DNA from: Calendula officinalis
Taxonomy: Eukaryota; Streptophyta; Magnoliopsida; Asterales; Asteraceae
Direction of reading: 5' to 3'
DNA length: 64,000 nt
NCBI GenBank assembly: GCA_963853835.1
Contig: OY970825.1
Location: forward strand, 31,124,835-31,188,834
This document shows positions 26,746 to 37,939 of the stretch, piece after piece. A program made the translations under genes and the position numbers. Each line of letters starts with the position of its first letter. The stretch's first letter is position 1. The notes under the pieces were generated by a model. It was not told the origin of the DNA, made no database searches, and saw only the letters and a program-made list of their open reading frames with translations.

Positions 26746-29700
26746 AGCATTCAGATTCCAGAAGAAGGAAGAACATGACACATTGATAGTGGATGCTCAC
26801 GGCACATGACTGGAAATCTGCAAATTCTTAAAGATTTCAAGTTATTTGATGGAGGCTATGTGGCCTTTGGTGAGAACCCAAAGGGAGGTAAGATTACAGG
26901 TAAAGGTACTGTTACTAATGGCAAAATTACCTTTGATGATGTATTTTATGTAGCTGAACTAAAATACAATCTTGTCAGTGTGTCTAAAGTTTGTGATAAA
27001 AAGAACAAAATTCTTTTCACAGACATTGAGTGCATCATTCTTTCTCCTGACTTTATTTTAGATGAAAAATATGTTGTTTTAAGAACTCCAAGGAGAAACA
27101 ATGTGAATTGCCTGGCTATAGGGGGAGAACTCATTTCTTCAAATGAGGTCAACTGTTTTATATCCAAGGCAAACACCACTGAATCAGAACTATGGCATAG
27201 AAGGATGTGTCACACTAATTTCAAAAACATGAACAATTTAGTAAAAAGAAATTTGGTCATTGGACTACCTCAAAAACAATTCATGTGTGATCATCATTGT
27301 GTTGCATGCCTAAAAGGTAAACAACACAAGACTTCTCATAAGTCCAAATCTGTGAACTCTATTTCTGTTCCTTTACAACTCTTACATATGGACCTATTTG
27401 GACCTACAAATGTAATGAGTATTGGAAAGAAACAATATTGTCTTGTTATTACTGATGACTTTTCCAGATATACATGGGTTTTCTTTCTCAGGACAAAGGA
27501 TGAAACAAGTGAACTCATCAAGAACTTAATTGTTAAACTGGAGAACTCATCTGATAAAAAAGTTAAAGCCATAAGATGTGATAATGGCACAGAATTTAAA
27601 AATGCTAACTTAATTAACTTTTGTGATCTTAAAGGTATTGACAAGCAATACAGCTCACCTAGAACTCCTCAACAAAATGGTGTAGCTGAAAGAAGAAATA
27701 GAACCATCATTGAAGCAGCAAGATCAATGCTAGCAGATTCAAAGTTACCAATCACTTTTTGGGCCGAAGCTGTTAATACTGCCTGTTATGTTCAAAACAG
27801 AGTATTAATAGTGAAACCACATTATAAAACACCATATGAACTTTTTAATAAAAGAAAACCTTCTATAAGCTTTTTAAAATCATTTAGTTGTCCTTGTAAC
27901 TATTCTGATTACAAGAGAACAAATTGGTAAGTTTGACTACAAAGCTGATGATGGAATCTTTGTAGGATACTCTACTCAAAGCAAATCATACAGAGTGTTC
28001 AACAAGAGATTATGGATAACTGAAGAAAGCATCAATGTATCCTTTAATGAAAATGTTCCTAATGAACAAGGAAATGGTCCAGATTGGTTATTTAACATAG
28101 ACAATCTAACCAAATCCTTTAATTTTAACATGAATTTAAATGCAGGTGATTCAAATTGTCATACTCAAAAGGAAGGAACATCATCTGTTAATACTGGACA
28201 AGAAGAGATGAGATACATAGTAGTTAATACTGCTCCCACAGTTAATACTGAGGACAGCAATAACTCAAATTCTGGAAGTAGTAGTAACTCTAAGAATGAG
28301 GATAGTAGTAACTCAAATACCACTGGTACCAGTAATAGTACTCAAAATACTACTGGTCCTAGAAATAACCTAAATTCTCAAGATACTACTGATCCCAGTA
28401 ACAACAACAATACTACTGATCTCAATGAAGATAACCACAGTAGCAACTCTGACCAAGATGATGATGAACCAAACAACAATGAAGGATCACTAGAGGAGCA
28501 AATGCCTGAGACAAATGAGTCCAATCTTGAAAATCAACTAGTGGTTGATAGAGCTACAACTACAAGGACTCAGAAGAATCATCCTTTAGACCTTGTTCTA
28601 AGTGATGTTAACTCACCACTGCAAACAAGAAGCAAATTAAACAAAAGCTTAACTGCAAATATGTGTAATATAAGTCTAATTGCTAATGAATGTATGTTTG
28701 AATGTTTTCTGTCTCAGGATGAACCAAAGAAGATTCAACAAGCAATGAAGGACTCAAACTGGATTGAGGCAATGCAAGAAGAACTCCTTCAATTCAAGTT
28801 ACAAGCTGTCTGGACACTTGTACCTCTACCCAAAGGAAAAAGAGCCATTGGAACAAGATGGATCTTTAGAAACAAGAAAGATGAAAGAGGCATAGTGATC
28901 AAAAACAAAGCCAGACTTGTAGCCCAAGGATACACTCAAGAAGAAGGAATAGACTATGATGAAGTATATGCTCCTGTTGCTAGAATTGAAGCAATAAGAA
29001 TATTCCTAGCATATGCTTCATTCAAAAAGTTCAAAGTCTATCAAATGGATGTGAAGAGTGCATTCCTATATGGGAAGATTGAAGAAGAGGTCTATGTATG
29101 CCAACCTCCGGGATTTGAAGATCCAAAACATGGTGATTATGTGTTCAAATTAGATAAAGCTCTATATGGCCTACATCAGGCACTAAGAGCATGGTATGAT
29201 ATATTATCATCATATCTATTAAAGAATAACTTTAAAAGAGGAGCCATTGACAAAACTTTGTTTACAAAGAAAGTCAAAGATGATATACTACTGGTACAAA
29301 TCTATGTAGATGATATCATCTTTGGTTCAACCAATGATTTGTTATGCAAAAAATTTGAAGAACTGATGCAAGTCAAATTCAAAATGAGCTCTATGGGTCC
29401 AATGAACTTCTTCCTTGGACTCCAAGTCAGTCAAAGAACAGATGGTATTTTGATAAACCAATCAAAATATGTTAAAGACATCTTGGAAAAGTTTGATATG
29501 AAAGACTGCAAAAGTGCAAGTACACCAATGGAAACACACAAACACCTACATCCAGATGTTGAGGGGGAGGATGTAGATGAACACTTATATAGATCAATGA
29601 TAGGATCTTTGATGTACTTAACTGCATCAAGACCTGACATTATGTATAGTGTTTGTGTGTGTGCAAGATATCAAGCAAGACCTAAAGAACTACACTTGCA

Positions 29701-30247
29701 GGCTGTCAAAAGAATATTCAGATACTTGAAAGGCAAACCATCACTTGGTCTTTGGTATCCACATGATTAACCCTTTGAACTCATAGCCTACACAGATAGT
29801 GACTATGGAGGTGAATGTCAAGATAGAAAGTCCACTACTGGTGGATGTCAATTCTTTGGATCAAGACTGGTGTCATGGCAATGTAAGAAGCAAACAAATG
29901 TATCAACATCAACTGCTGAAGCAGAGTATGTAGCTGCATCTGCTTGTTGTGCTCAAGTACTCTGGATTCAAAACCAGCTTCTAAACTTTGGTATCTCTAT
30001 CCTTAAAACTCCTATTTTTATTGATAATCAAAGTGCTATTAGTATTGTGAACAATCCAGTAAAACACTCTAAAACTAAACACATTGAAATAAGATTTCAT
30101 TTTATAAGAGACTGTAATGAAAAGAAATTAATCAAAGTGGTTAAAATTCATACTGATGATCAATTAGCAGATCTTTTTACAAAAGCATTTGATGTAGGAA
30201 GATTCAACTTCTTGGTTAGCAGTATTGGAATGATTTTGATAAATTAA
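26746..30247 (+). pseudogene. Element A pol: protease, integrase, reverse transcriptase, RNase H
   Basis: Protease HIDSGCSRHMTG near 26779; integrase zinc region (HHCVACLKGKQHKTSH) near 27290; integrase core RCDNGTEFKN near 27570; TPQQNGVAERRNR. A Ser/Asn/Thr-rich linker (28200-28500) is full of ACTACTG motifs. Reverse transcriptase has YVDDIIFGS near 29306, and RNase H ends MILIN at 30247. Lesions: TGG to TGA at 26776-26778 just before the protease motif, a one-base insertion near 27897 relative to D, and TCA to TAA at 29768-29770. All three are single-base events, consistent with loss after insertion. Confidence 0.9.
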
Positions 30248-30307
30248 AATCTCACTTAAAATCATGTGTAAAGTTTTGTTGTAAAAAGTTATTTATTTGT
30301 TTAAGTG

Positions 30308-30570
30308 TTTTACTACTGGTAGATCTGTATTACTGGTGTGTAGGAATGTGCACAAAATACTACTGGTAGGTCAATACTACTGGTGTGTATTAGGTTTACA
30401 TAAATACTACTGGTAAGTCAGTACTACTGGTATTCACATATACTACTGGTCTTGTGTGTTGGTGGTTACTACTGATGTCTATAGTTACTACTGATATCAA
30501 AATCCTTAGTTACTACTGATGTTCGTAGATACTACTGACGTTCTCTTACTGGTATCAAATTTACTACTGG
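30308..30570 (+). repeat. Dense ACTACTGRT array between pol and third ORF
   Basis: At least eleven ACTACTG motifs, irregularly spaced at roughly 15-30 bp, mostly ACTACTGGT first and ACTACTGAT later. They sit just upstream of the internal TATA box. Spacing sequence differs between copies, so this is not a simple tandem repeat. Confidence 0.85.
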
Positions 30571-30669
30571 TCTTTCAAAATCAAAATTACCAAACTAACC
30601 CCCGTGAAAATAACCGTTATGTTATGATTCAAAGGACGATTTAGTCTTTTTGCAGGTTAAATCGAAAGA

Positions 30670-30677
30670 TATAAAAG
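30670..30677 (+). promoter_or_regulatory. TATA box of an internal promoter for the A third ORF
   Basis: TATAAAAG lies 135 bp upstream of the ATG at 30805 and directly downstream of the motif array. A splice-acceptor-like CTTTTTGCAG at about 30645-30654 offers the alternative that the ORF is expressed from a spliced RNA. Confidence 0.5.
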
Positions 30678-30804
30678 GCGGCAGTCGATTAGTTTAGCAT
30701 TATCTTTACTTCGACTTACTAAATCCTCTCGATAACCCTAGCTTACGATCAAAAACCCTTCATCAGTAACAAAATTCTTACGTGTTTCTCTCAAATCAAC
30801 AACA

Positions 30805-33800
30805 ATGGCAACTCTACAATCTCTCAATATTCAAACAGATCTCAACTATTCAGAGTTCCACAATATGTGTGCGTTTTTACGCAATCCAGATGGAACAAAA
30901 TATTTTCGTCCGATAGTCAATTTCTTAAAAAATTCTTATATAAAGTTTGCTTTAACTGTCAAACCAAAAGCATACCAACAGCACTTGGTGGATTTCTGGA
31001 CCAATGCTGAAAGAACAGAAGGTGCAACTGTACCTATGATAAAATCATCGGTGGATGGCAAGACGATCACAATCACTGAGCAATCAATTCGACACCATCT
31101 ACAACTACATGATGATGCAGGTATGTTTACACTTCCTAAGGAATTCATTGCTGAAATTTTAAATAAAATGGGTTATGAGGGAAGACTTAACATAGTAACT
31201 TTTCAAAAGGGTCTTCTCTCCCCACAATCGAAATTTCTTGTACATACTATTCAGCATTGCATTTCTCCTAAAAGAAGTACTTGGAATGAGTTTAATAAGG
31301 CAATAGCCTCTGCTGTTGTCTGTTTATGCACAGACCAAGTATTTAATTTTTCATATATGATTTTTGAAGGTATGTTGGGAAATCTTAGTTCCTCAAAATT
31401 TTTAATGTATCCCAGATTTCTTCAACATATTATAAACTGTGAATTGCAAAACTTGTCAACTCCCAAAAACATTTTTATCATTCCTGAGTTGAACAAGAAA
31501 GTTTTCTCAAATATGAGAAAACAATTTAAATTTCCGGGCAAGGAAACCCCTTTGTTTCCTAATATGATCAAAGATCAACCAGAACTTGGAGAGGGTTCAA
31601 TCATAGATACAACCCAAATTGAACCTCAACCCACTCCATCACCCCCAAATGCAGCCCAAACACCACCCCAAACAGTCACTCAATCACCTACTCAAATAGA
31701 AGTCCTGAATGTGTTCCAGGAACTTGAAACAAATCTGCAGAGTGCTACTCTTCACTCTGTGGAAGACCTGCCCAATGTAACCCAAAATATATCCACAATT
31801 TATAAAATAAAGAAAACTTCTTTCAAGGACACCAGGGGACAAATCGAGTCAAACCCCAGACTCAAAGAGTTGTCCTCCAAGGAGGAGAGAGGACATGAGG
31901 CGAGGGCTTTCACTACTGATGCCCCAAAGGTGGGTGCACAGGACAGTGAAAACATAACTAAGACCCAGACCTCGGCAACTTTAAGTGATGACTCATTTGA
32001 GGAATTACTTAAAGGACCCCGGTGCCAAGAAACCACAAGGGGGGGCACTTCTGCTTCTTCTAGGAAGAAGAGGGTGTCTAAACAACCCAATGAATCACCA
32101 AGAAGTGATGAGGGTAGATCTATGGATTTGATGGAAAGGATGGAAAACCTTAAAGCCAAGGTACCAGTCAGTAAGCCCGATGATCTTGCTAGATGGAGTG
32201 AGGGCAGTATTAAAACCAAACAATTGACGGATAAAGTGGATTCTCTTGAATCCACTGTACAAGATTGTCTTAAGTATCTTACAAACCAAGGAAAAACAAT
32301 GACTGCACTGAAAAGTCACATGAACTCCATCAACAAAAGAATGAGATTCTATGAGCACGGGCTTCATCAACAAACTAAAATCATAAGGAAATTGAAGAAG
32401 AAGCTTGATGATAGTGAGGCTCCTCAAGTTGAGCTCACTAAGGGGGAGAAGGATAATATTCAAACAATGATTGATGAATCAATTGCAGCAGCAGCATCCT
32501 CTCTCTTAAATCTAAAAGAAACAAATGTTGATGAAAGCCCAGAAAAGATGGTTGTTGATGATGAGCCAATGACTACTGCGCCCATGGAAGAACAAGCTGA
32601 AAAAGAAGTATCAGTAGTAACTCCTACTACTGATATCATAGCAGTAGTAAATGAAGAAGAGGAAATAACGGCAACAAATACTACTGATGCCCTATCAGTA
32701 GTAACTCCTGAAGTCACGCCAGTAGTAACTACTTTGGTTACTACTGAAGAGGAAGAACTACAACTCCCAGAGTTAATTGAAAGGGAAAGACATGTCATTA
32801 TCTCCAAACCACCAACTCCTAATCAACCACTTATCATACCTGACATTGATGATAATGTGAATTGGTTTGAGGTAGATGAATGTACACTTCCTCCACACCC
32901 TAAAATATTATCAGAAGATCAATTACACTTGTTTTATCCAAAACTTCTGATTCTGGGTGTACCTGATATGAAATACACTCCACCTCCACCATCTGCTTGT
33001 ATTGGAAAAGGAAAGGAAATATATGATGATGATTATCCAAACAGAGCATTAGGTCAACAAATGGTGAACAAAATTAATCATGTCAGATCAGAAAAGCAGT
33101 CCAGATGGAGGGTAAAACACAAGAAATTCTTGGAGAATGTGGAGATGTATCTAGCTCTTGAGGAGAAGAAGAAGAAGAAAACTCAAGAAGCAGAAATACC
33201 TGTTCAAATAGAAGATATCCAGTTAGAAGCTCAAAAAGCAGAATTCAAAAGACTCAGAAAAGTTGAAGAAGAACATATACAATGTCTTGAAGAATTGGTT
33301 TCTGAATGCAAGAGAACAAAAAGTGAGCTAACTGATGATGTGTTTGAACAGAAGACTAATATGATTGAATTTTTAAAGACAAAAGGGCACAATGCAAAGT
33401 CCTTTGACAGAATGAAGATGATGACAATTATTGAAAAATATTGTGCTGCCAAGAAGAAGGATTTGGCTGAACAAGAAGAAAAGGAAGCAAAGAAATCTAA
33501 AGCCCTAATTCCAATCAGTCCAACATTAATCAAAGCTGGTAGTGTATCAACTACTTGTGATTCTTCAACTCCCCATTCAAAGAAGAGAAAAGCTGTTACT
33601 CAAGAACAGAGCACTAAAAAGAAGTCAAAAACAGAGCAGATCATACCTGTTCTTGAAGTGCCTATTGCTCCCTTGCAGAACAATCCAATCATCAATTGGA
33701 GGGTTATGCAGAACAATGTTATAGAAATTGTAAGGGAAGATAAAATTGTTCAAAGATTTACTGGATGGTTACCATTGATTAGTTCATGCTCAAGAAGTGA

Positions 33801-34233
33801 TGTTATTAAACTTCTAATCATTGGAAAACCAAGAATGTCAAAGAAATCATGGAAAGAATCTGGTGCTGGATACTTAACAAGAATGATAGATGCTGCATTT
33901 TATCCAGACAACTACCCAGAACAATTTACAGATTCAGGAAATGTCTATGCTTGGAATGTGATTCCAACTGCCAATATGTACTTCTTTGAAAAATCTGGCA
34001 AAGTATGTGAGCTATACTTATATGAAAAAGAATATCCACATTCTGAGAAGACTATGTATCAGATATTCACAAACACAATGATGAAGCCATATGATGCTGT
34101 TATGTTCCAAAACAAATTGACTTACTTCACAAAAAGAAACAGCAAGTACATCATTGCACAAAGACATGAACAGAATCAAAGAACTTTGGAGAAAAGAAAG
34201 AAAGAAGAAGAAGAACAAAAGAAACTTATGTGA
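30805..34233 (+). CDS. Sirevirus third ORF of element A (1142 residues), intact
   Basis: Start chosen at CAACAATGGC, a good plant context. Residues 1-250 form the conserved N-terminal module (FLKNSYIKFAL, VDFWT, CISPKRSTWNEF, FNFSYMIFEGM, YPRFLQ). An acidic, Ser/Thr/Pro-rich stretch to about residue 430 follows. Coiled-coil segments lie near residues 480-550 and 770-890 (Lys/Glu-rich). A conserved C-terminal domain (about 950-1120) has GWLPLISSC and NYPEQFTDSGN. It ends in a highly charged Lys/Glu tail. Coiled coils and basic patches suggest a self-associating structural or nucleic-acid-binding protein. No signal peptide or transmembrane segment is visible. An uninterrupted frame of this length beside a broken pol is notable. 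Confidence 0.85.
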   Translation: MATLQSLNIQTDLNYSEFHNMCAFLRNPDGTKYFRPIVNFLKNSYIKFALTVKPKAYQQHLVDFWTNAERTEGATVPMIKSSVDGKTITITEQSIRHHLQLHDDAGMFTLPKEFIAEILNKMGYEGRLNIVTFQKGLLSPQSKFLVHTIQHCISPKRSTWNEFNKAIASAVVCLCTDQVFNFSYMIFEGMLGNLSSSKFLMYPRFLQHIINCELQNLSTPKNIFIIPELNKKVFSNMRKQFKFPGKETPLFPNMIKDQPELGEGSIIDTTQIEPQPTPSPPNAAQTPPQTVTQSPTQIEVLNVFQELETNLQSATLHSVEDLPNVTQNISTIYKIKKTSFKDTRGQIESNPRLKELSSKEERGHEARAFTTDAPKVGAQDSENITKTQTSATLSDDSFEELLKGPRCQETTRGGTSASSRKKRVSKQPNESPRSDEGRSMDLMERMENLKAKVPVSKPDDLARWSEGSIKTKQLTDKVDSLESTVQDCLKYLTNQGKTMTALKSHMNSINKRMRFYEHGLHQQTKIIRKLKKKLDDSEAPQVELTKGEKDNIQTMIDESIAAAASSLLNLKETNVDESPEKMVVDDEPMTTAPMEEQAEKEVSVVTPTTDIIAVVNEEEEITATNTTDALSVVTPEVTPVVTTLVTTEEEELQLPELIERERHVIISKPPTPNQPLIIPDIDDNVNWFEVDECTLPPHPKILSEDQLHLFYPKLLILGVPDMKYTPPPPSACIGKGKEIYDDDYPNRALGQQMVNKINHVRSEKQSRWRVKHKKFLENVEMYLALEEKKKKKTQEAEIPVQIEDIQLEAQKAEFKRLRKVEEEHIQCLEELVSECKRTKSELTDDVFEQKTNMIEFLKTKGHNAKSFDRMKMMTIIEKYCAAKKKDLAEQEEKEAKKSKALIPISPTLIKAGSVSTTCDSSTPHSKKRKAVTQEQSTKKKSKTEQIIPVLEVPIAPLQNNPIINWRVMQNNVIEIVREDKIVQRFTGWLPLISSCSRSDVIKLLIIGKPRMSKKSWKESGAGYLTRMIDAAFYPDNYPEQFTDSGNVYAWNVIPTANMYFFEKSGKVCELYLYEKEYPHSEKTMYQIFTNTMMKPYDAVMFQNKLTYFTKRNSKYIIAQRHEQNQRTLEKRKKEEEEQKKLM

Positions 34234-34264
34234 TTAAAAAGAATCAATAAGTTTAGGGGGAGAT

Positions 34265-34903
34265 TGTTGGACCAAAATCACAGATCAACTTATTACTGAT
34301 GCTGCAGTTAGTACTGATCATGTTTACTACTGATGATTATTATGGTTAGTACTGATGGGGCAGAAACTTACTACTGATGAAGTTGATACTGGTGAAGTCT
34401 ATAACTTAGTTACTACTGATCAAGGCATATTGAAGATACTATTGATCAATAGTAGTTACTACTGACGATGGTTTTGGACTTACTACTGGTCACCAGACTT
34501 ACTACTGATGTTGCATATTTACTACTGGTGATTAGTTTTACTAGTGATACGCGTTTATGGAACATATCAAGTCCGAGATCTTCGCAGAGATAGTTATAGA
34601 ATGTAATTCAATGTATATCTTTATAATTCGAATGTAAATCAAGTCCTAGAATAACTAGGGTAAATAGTTAGGCTTCAAGGACTATTATAAATAGTTCCTT
34701 ACGAATTGTAAACGTACGTGTGTATTGTTAATCGATAATATACATTGAAGCTTTTTGTGAAACTGTGTTCTTAATATTCTCGCATATTGTTCTTACAGTT
34801 TATTGTTCTTAATATATTGATATAGTGTTGATCCGCTGCAACTTCTATTATCAATTAGATCTAAAGGTGTTTATTAACTCTTCATAGTTAATCGATCCTA
34901 ACA
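34265..34903 (+). repeat. 3' LTR of element A (639 bp)
   Basis: Follows TTTAGGGGGAGAT, begins TGTTGGACC and ends CCTAACA, then target duplication CTAAG. Confidence 0.95.
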
Positions 34904-35094
34904 CTAAGACTTACAAGGAAAAGATAATTACTAAATCTTTTGAATTCTATAAAGATATACTAAATTTTACAGTTATCATTATCTCCTAAATCTTCATTCA
35001 AATCTTGAATTCCATATCAACGATTTAGGTCCTTGAAGTTTCCAAGTTTTGACACATCAAATCTAAATGAATATTATCTAGAATATTCCTAACA
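34904..35094 (-). repeat. Element D 5' LTR, outer (U3) part
   Basis: On the minus strand it begins TGTTAGGAATATTC at 35094 and runs to the A insertion. The bases just upstream on that strand, TATAGGGGAAGAT (35107-35095), look like a polypurine tract, which is unexpected in front of a 5' LTR. It may therefore be an LTR shared with, or captured from, a second element to the right. Confidence 0.55.
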
Positions 35095-35442
35095 ATCTTC
35101 CCCTATATGATTTGACAAAACTTATAAATTAGCTTGGAATCTTCAAGTCTCTTCCCCTTTTTGACATAATCAAATACAAATCTGAAACTTGAACTTCCCC
35201 TTGAATGATCAACACTTTTTCTTCCCCTGAAAGTGTTCTATCATTCTTGTGTCTTCGAGGCTATATCAGTTACATTGAAAATAAATCATCTTTTATTTGA
35301 AGTTAAAGTAGATTATCAAACTATGCATCACATCCCGTCTAAATCAAGTAATCAGCAACATCATATCTTGTATGAAGGACATTCTTGGCCTTCAACAGAT
35401 CTTTTCGTTAAGATTCTGTTGAATTGCAGTTACATCAATACA
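35095..35442 (-). other. 3' end fragment of a minus-strand copia-like element (E)
   Basis: Non-coding or decayed sequence with several AGGGGAAG purine tracts on the minus strand, of the kind found at Sirevirus 3' ends. It is truncated by the Helitron at 35443. I find no recognisable domain. Confidence 0.5.
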
Positions 35443-36097
35443 TCTCTACTATATTTTTAAAGTATTTACCCTTGCCATTTTTAGCAAGGCTGAAAATTCA
35501 GCCAACACACTTTCCATTTTTGGATTAAATTTCGTTTTTGAAAATTCGAGCACTGGACAAACAACAATCTACGCATTGTCGTTAACCAACTGAACTCAAG
35601 GTCGGATGTTTACATTCAAAATTAATAAATATAACCTAATATACTGTGTGCTAGATAAGAGTAATAAAACTCTCAAATTAGCCCTCCCATCGATTCAGTT
35701 ACCCATAAACCTCCTTGATTCCATCGCCTCCCTTACACATTTTGTCTACAAACCTTGGTACCTGCAAACTTCCTCCCCGTCGATTAAGTTCCCCATAAAC
35801 TTCCTCGATTCCATTGCCTCGGTACATTTAACCTTCAATCTGCAATTGCCTCATCGGTGAGTCGGTGACACTGCATATTTCGATCTCCGAGTATCAACTC
35901 TCATCTTTAATTTCCATTCCATCTTCAAATTTTAATTTACTTCTAATTTTTTGTGCTTAGTTGTTTGTTTTTCCCCCTGAATAAGTTATCTCGATCTATT
36001 TCAAATTTCTGCTATCTCGTTTTTTATTCCTAAACTCATGTATTTTATTTGTGAATGCAGGGCTTTGTTTTTGTTTTATAAGCATATTGTGGCGTCC

Positions 36098-36531
36098 ATG
36101 GATAAACCCGGTCGCCTTTGAAATCAGGAGCTCCTGGTTCTGGTAATGGAACACAATTCGAGCTAATTACAAGTAAAGTGGTTATTGAAGTTTTTTCCCT
36201 GATTAATAATAAGTTAATCAGACATTTAAAGAACTATTTTTCAATGATATCATTGATTTCTTTGTGGTTGAATTTTTTGATATTATGCAGCATGATTTAG
36301 TGCATGTTGAAGCCAGAGATATACTAAGAGCAGAAGTAGCAGCAGAACAGGATGGTGACTTTTTAATAGCTTTAATTGATTTCTTTTTTGACATGTTGTA
36401 TTTTTAATAGCTTTAAGTGATATCTTTTTATGAATGAAATCAATAGTGAAAGATCGTTTATCAAAACAATTTTCTCCTGAGAAATTATGGGTTTTTGGAT
36501 GGATACACAAGAAGCTCATCACAAGAAATTA
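36098..36531 (+). pseudogene. Captured adenylate kinase fragment (three exon pieces)
   Basis: Piece 1 (about 36098-36170) encodes SGAPGSGNGTQFELI, the adenylate kinase P-loop; the usual GKGT lysine is Asn here. Piece 2 (36291-36350), after a TATTATGCAG acceptor, encodes HDLVHVEARDILRAEVAAEQ, matching the family's H-x-S-A-G-D-L-L-R-A-E-x-A segment. Piece 3 (about 36440-36531) encodes VKDRLSKQF then WVFGWIHKK, matching the V-K-x-R-L and W-L-L-D-G-Y-P segment with key residues lost. The lid and C-terminus are absent. The source is probably an organellar-type plant adenylate kinase. It is non-functional as an enzyme. Confidence 0.75.
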
Positions 36532-37305
36532 TAGTAAGTTGACCTTGTTCATTTATGAATGGGGTTAAATTTGTGAACATGTTAGTAGTCAATTGTTATA
36601 ATTTAAATCAACAAATCAAGTGAGGATAGGTGAATTGCTAAAGTGTTGATGGTTTTCTAGGTTTCTGTTTAAGAGCAATTTAAAGGTTGTTTTAATTTGA
36701 CCCGTTTCGGATTCTTTTTCAGGAAGGAATTTAAGGCCCGGTCAAAAGTGCAGAGAAATTTGATGCTTGAAATGGTTTCATTTGTTCAACATACGCACAC
36801 TGGTGGTTAGGCAAGCTGTTTAAAGGTCTCGTGCTGAACTAAACACGGGTTTTCATGTTCCAGTAAGATTATTATATTTTAATTTTTCCACTTTAAATGA
36901 CGAGATGTGCAAAAAAAACTTTATAGAAGTTGCATATATCCTTGTTTGCGGGCTGGTGCATTTTCAAAAAACATAATCAATTTTCAATAAGTAATCCCAA
37001 ACACCCCTAATTAGAAGTGACTAATTTCTAAAGCATTTGTAATTAAAGTGGCAATATCATTCAATAATTAGTAATGAGTAGAATATGTGGACATAGATAG
37101 CTAAAACTATAGCTATGTAATAATTTGGGAAGTAAACGCAACCTTTTTTTTAGAAATTCAAGGGAATGGATAAACATATGCTATCAGGTATGCCCAAATT
37201 AACCGGGCCTATTTACACTAACATCACTGTTCTGACCCACCAAACCTGTGACACCAAACGTGCGACACTAGAAATACTATTAATCTTGTGGGCCCACATT
37301 AACAG

Positions 37306-37939
37306 GCAACGATTGATGTGGAAAAAGAAGTAGGAGCAAATTTTGTGGCTCATGGATGCGCAGGAAAGGGAAATGATCAGGCATACTTTCAAACTCTGTT
37401 TTTTTTCCTCCAATATAAAAATGATTTTTTTAACAGGTACGTTTTGAGTTGACGTTTTTTTCTCTTAATCCTGATCTTTAATGTGCCCGTTCCATTTACA
37501 AAGAAATCCATTTATAGCAGAGATAGGAATCTTTGGCATATTAGTCATCAGGTACATTTGTTACAGGATATCAAATTGGCAATTTTGGCCTGTTTAGTTG
37601 TGAATCTGTTGATATCGGTTGTGTTCGTATTTCAAATGGGTCAAATGCTTTAAACGTGTCGAAATTGGAATGAGTTGATTTGGTTTGGTTTCAGTTGTGT
37701 TTTAGCTAAAAGGTTGACGGGTCAATTACTTAAAACGGGTCGAAAGTTGTCTAAAATATATTTGCCACCTCGTGTAAAATTAATCTTGATTAGTTGGTTT
37801 CTTTAATTCTTTTTGTGGTGTGTGTAATTGAAGGGAGACCTCGTGGAAAATTAACCATGATGCTGCTGGGTTTATTAGGTTGTATGGGTTGCGTATGAGG
37901 ATTCAGACTATGCTTGAAAAGGATCTTGGTAAAAAGTAA
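37306..37939 (+). pseudogene. Captured argininosuccinate synthase fragment
   Basis: Piece 1 (37306-37379, after AACAG) encodes EVGANFVAHGCAGKGNDQ, close to the family's VAHGCTGKGNDQ. Piece 2 (37437-37551) encodes VRFELTFFSLNP and, after an internal deletion, VPFTKKSIYSRDRNLWHISH, a signature segment of the synthase. Piece 3 (about 37832-37939) encodes EGDLVEN joined by deletion to DAAGFIRLYGLRMRIQTMLE, the C-terminus, with a stop at 37937. GT and AG borders flank pieces 1 and 2, so capture was from genomic DNA. It cannot make a working enzyme. Confidence 0.85.

Larger units (their letters stand above)
23453..34903 (+). mobile_element. Element A: complete Sirevirus-type Ty1/copia retrotransposon
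   Basis: Two 639-bp LTRs differ at about 8 positions with no indels (by eye). Target duplication CTAAG lies at 23448-23452 and 34904-34908. The PBS is for initiator tRNA-Met and the polypurine tract is TTTAGGGGGAGAT. Gag and the third ORF are uninterrupted; pol carries three lesions. The motif ACTACTGAT/ACTACTGGT and its reverse complement are spread through LTRs, gag, the pol linker, the pol-third ORF spacer and the third ORF. It lies within element D's 5' LTR. Confidence 0.95.

Noticed and set aside
30805..34233. True envelope glycoprotein
   Set aside because: No signal peptide, transmembrane anchor or Cys-rich ectodomain is visible; coiled coils and charged regions dominate.
36118..36531. 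Functional adenylate kinase gene
   Set aside because: Only three exon pieces, P-loop Lys replaced, lid and C-terminus absent, enclosed by Helitron ends.
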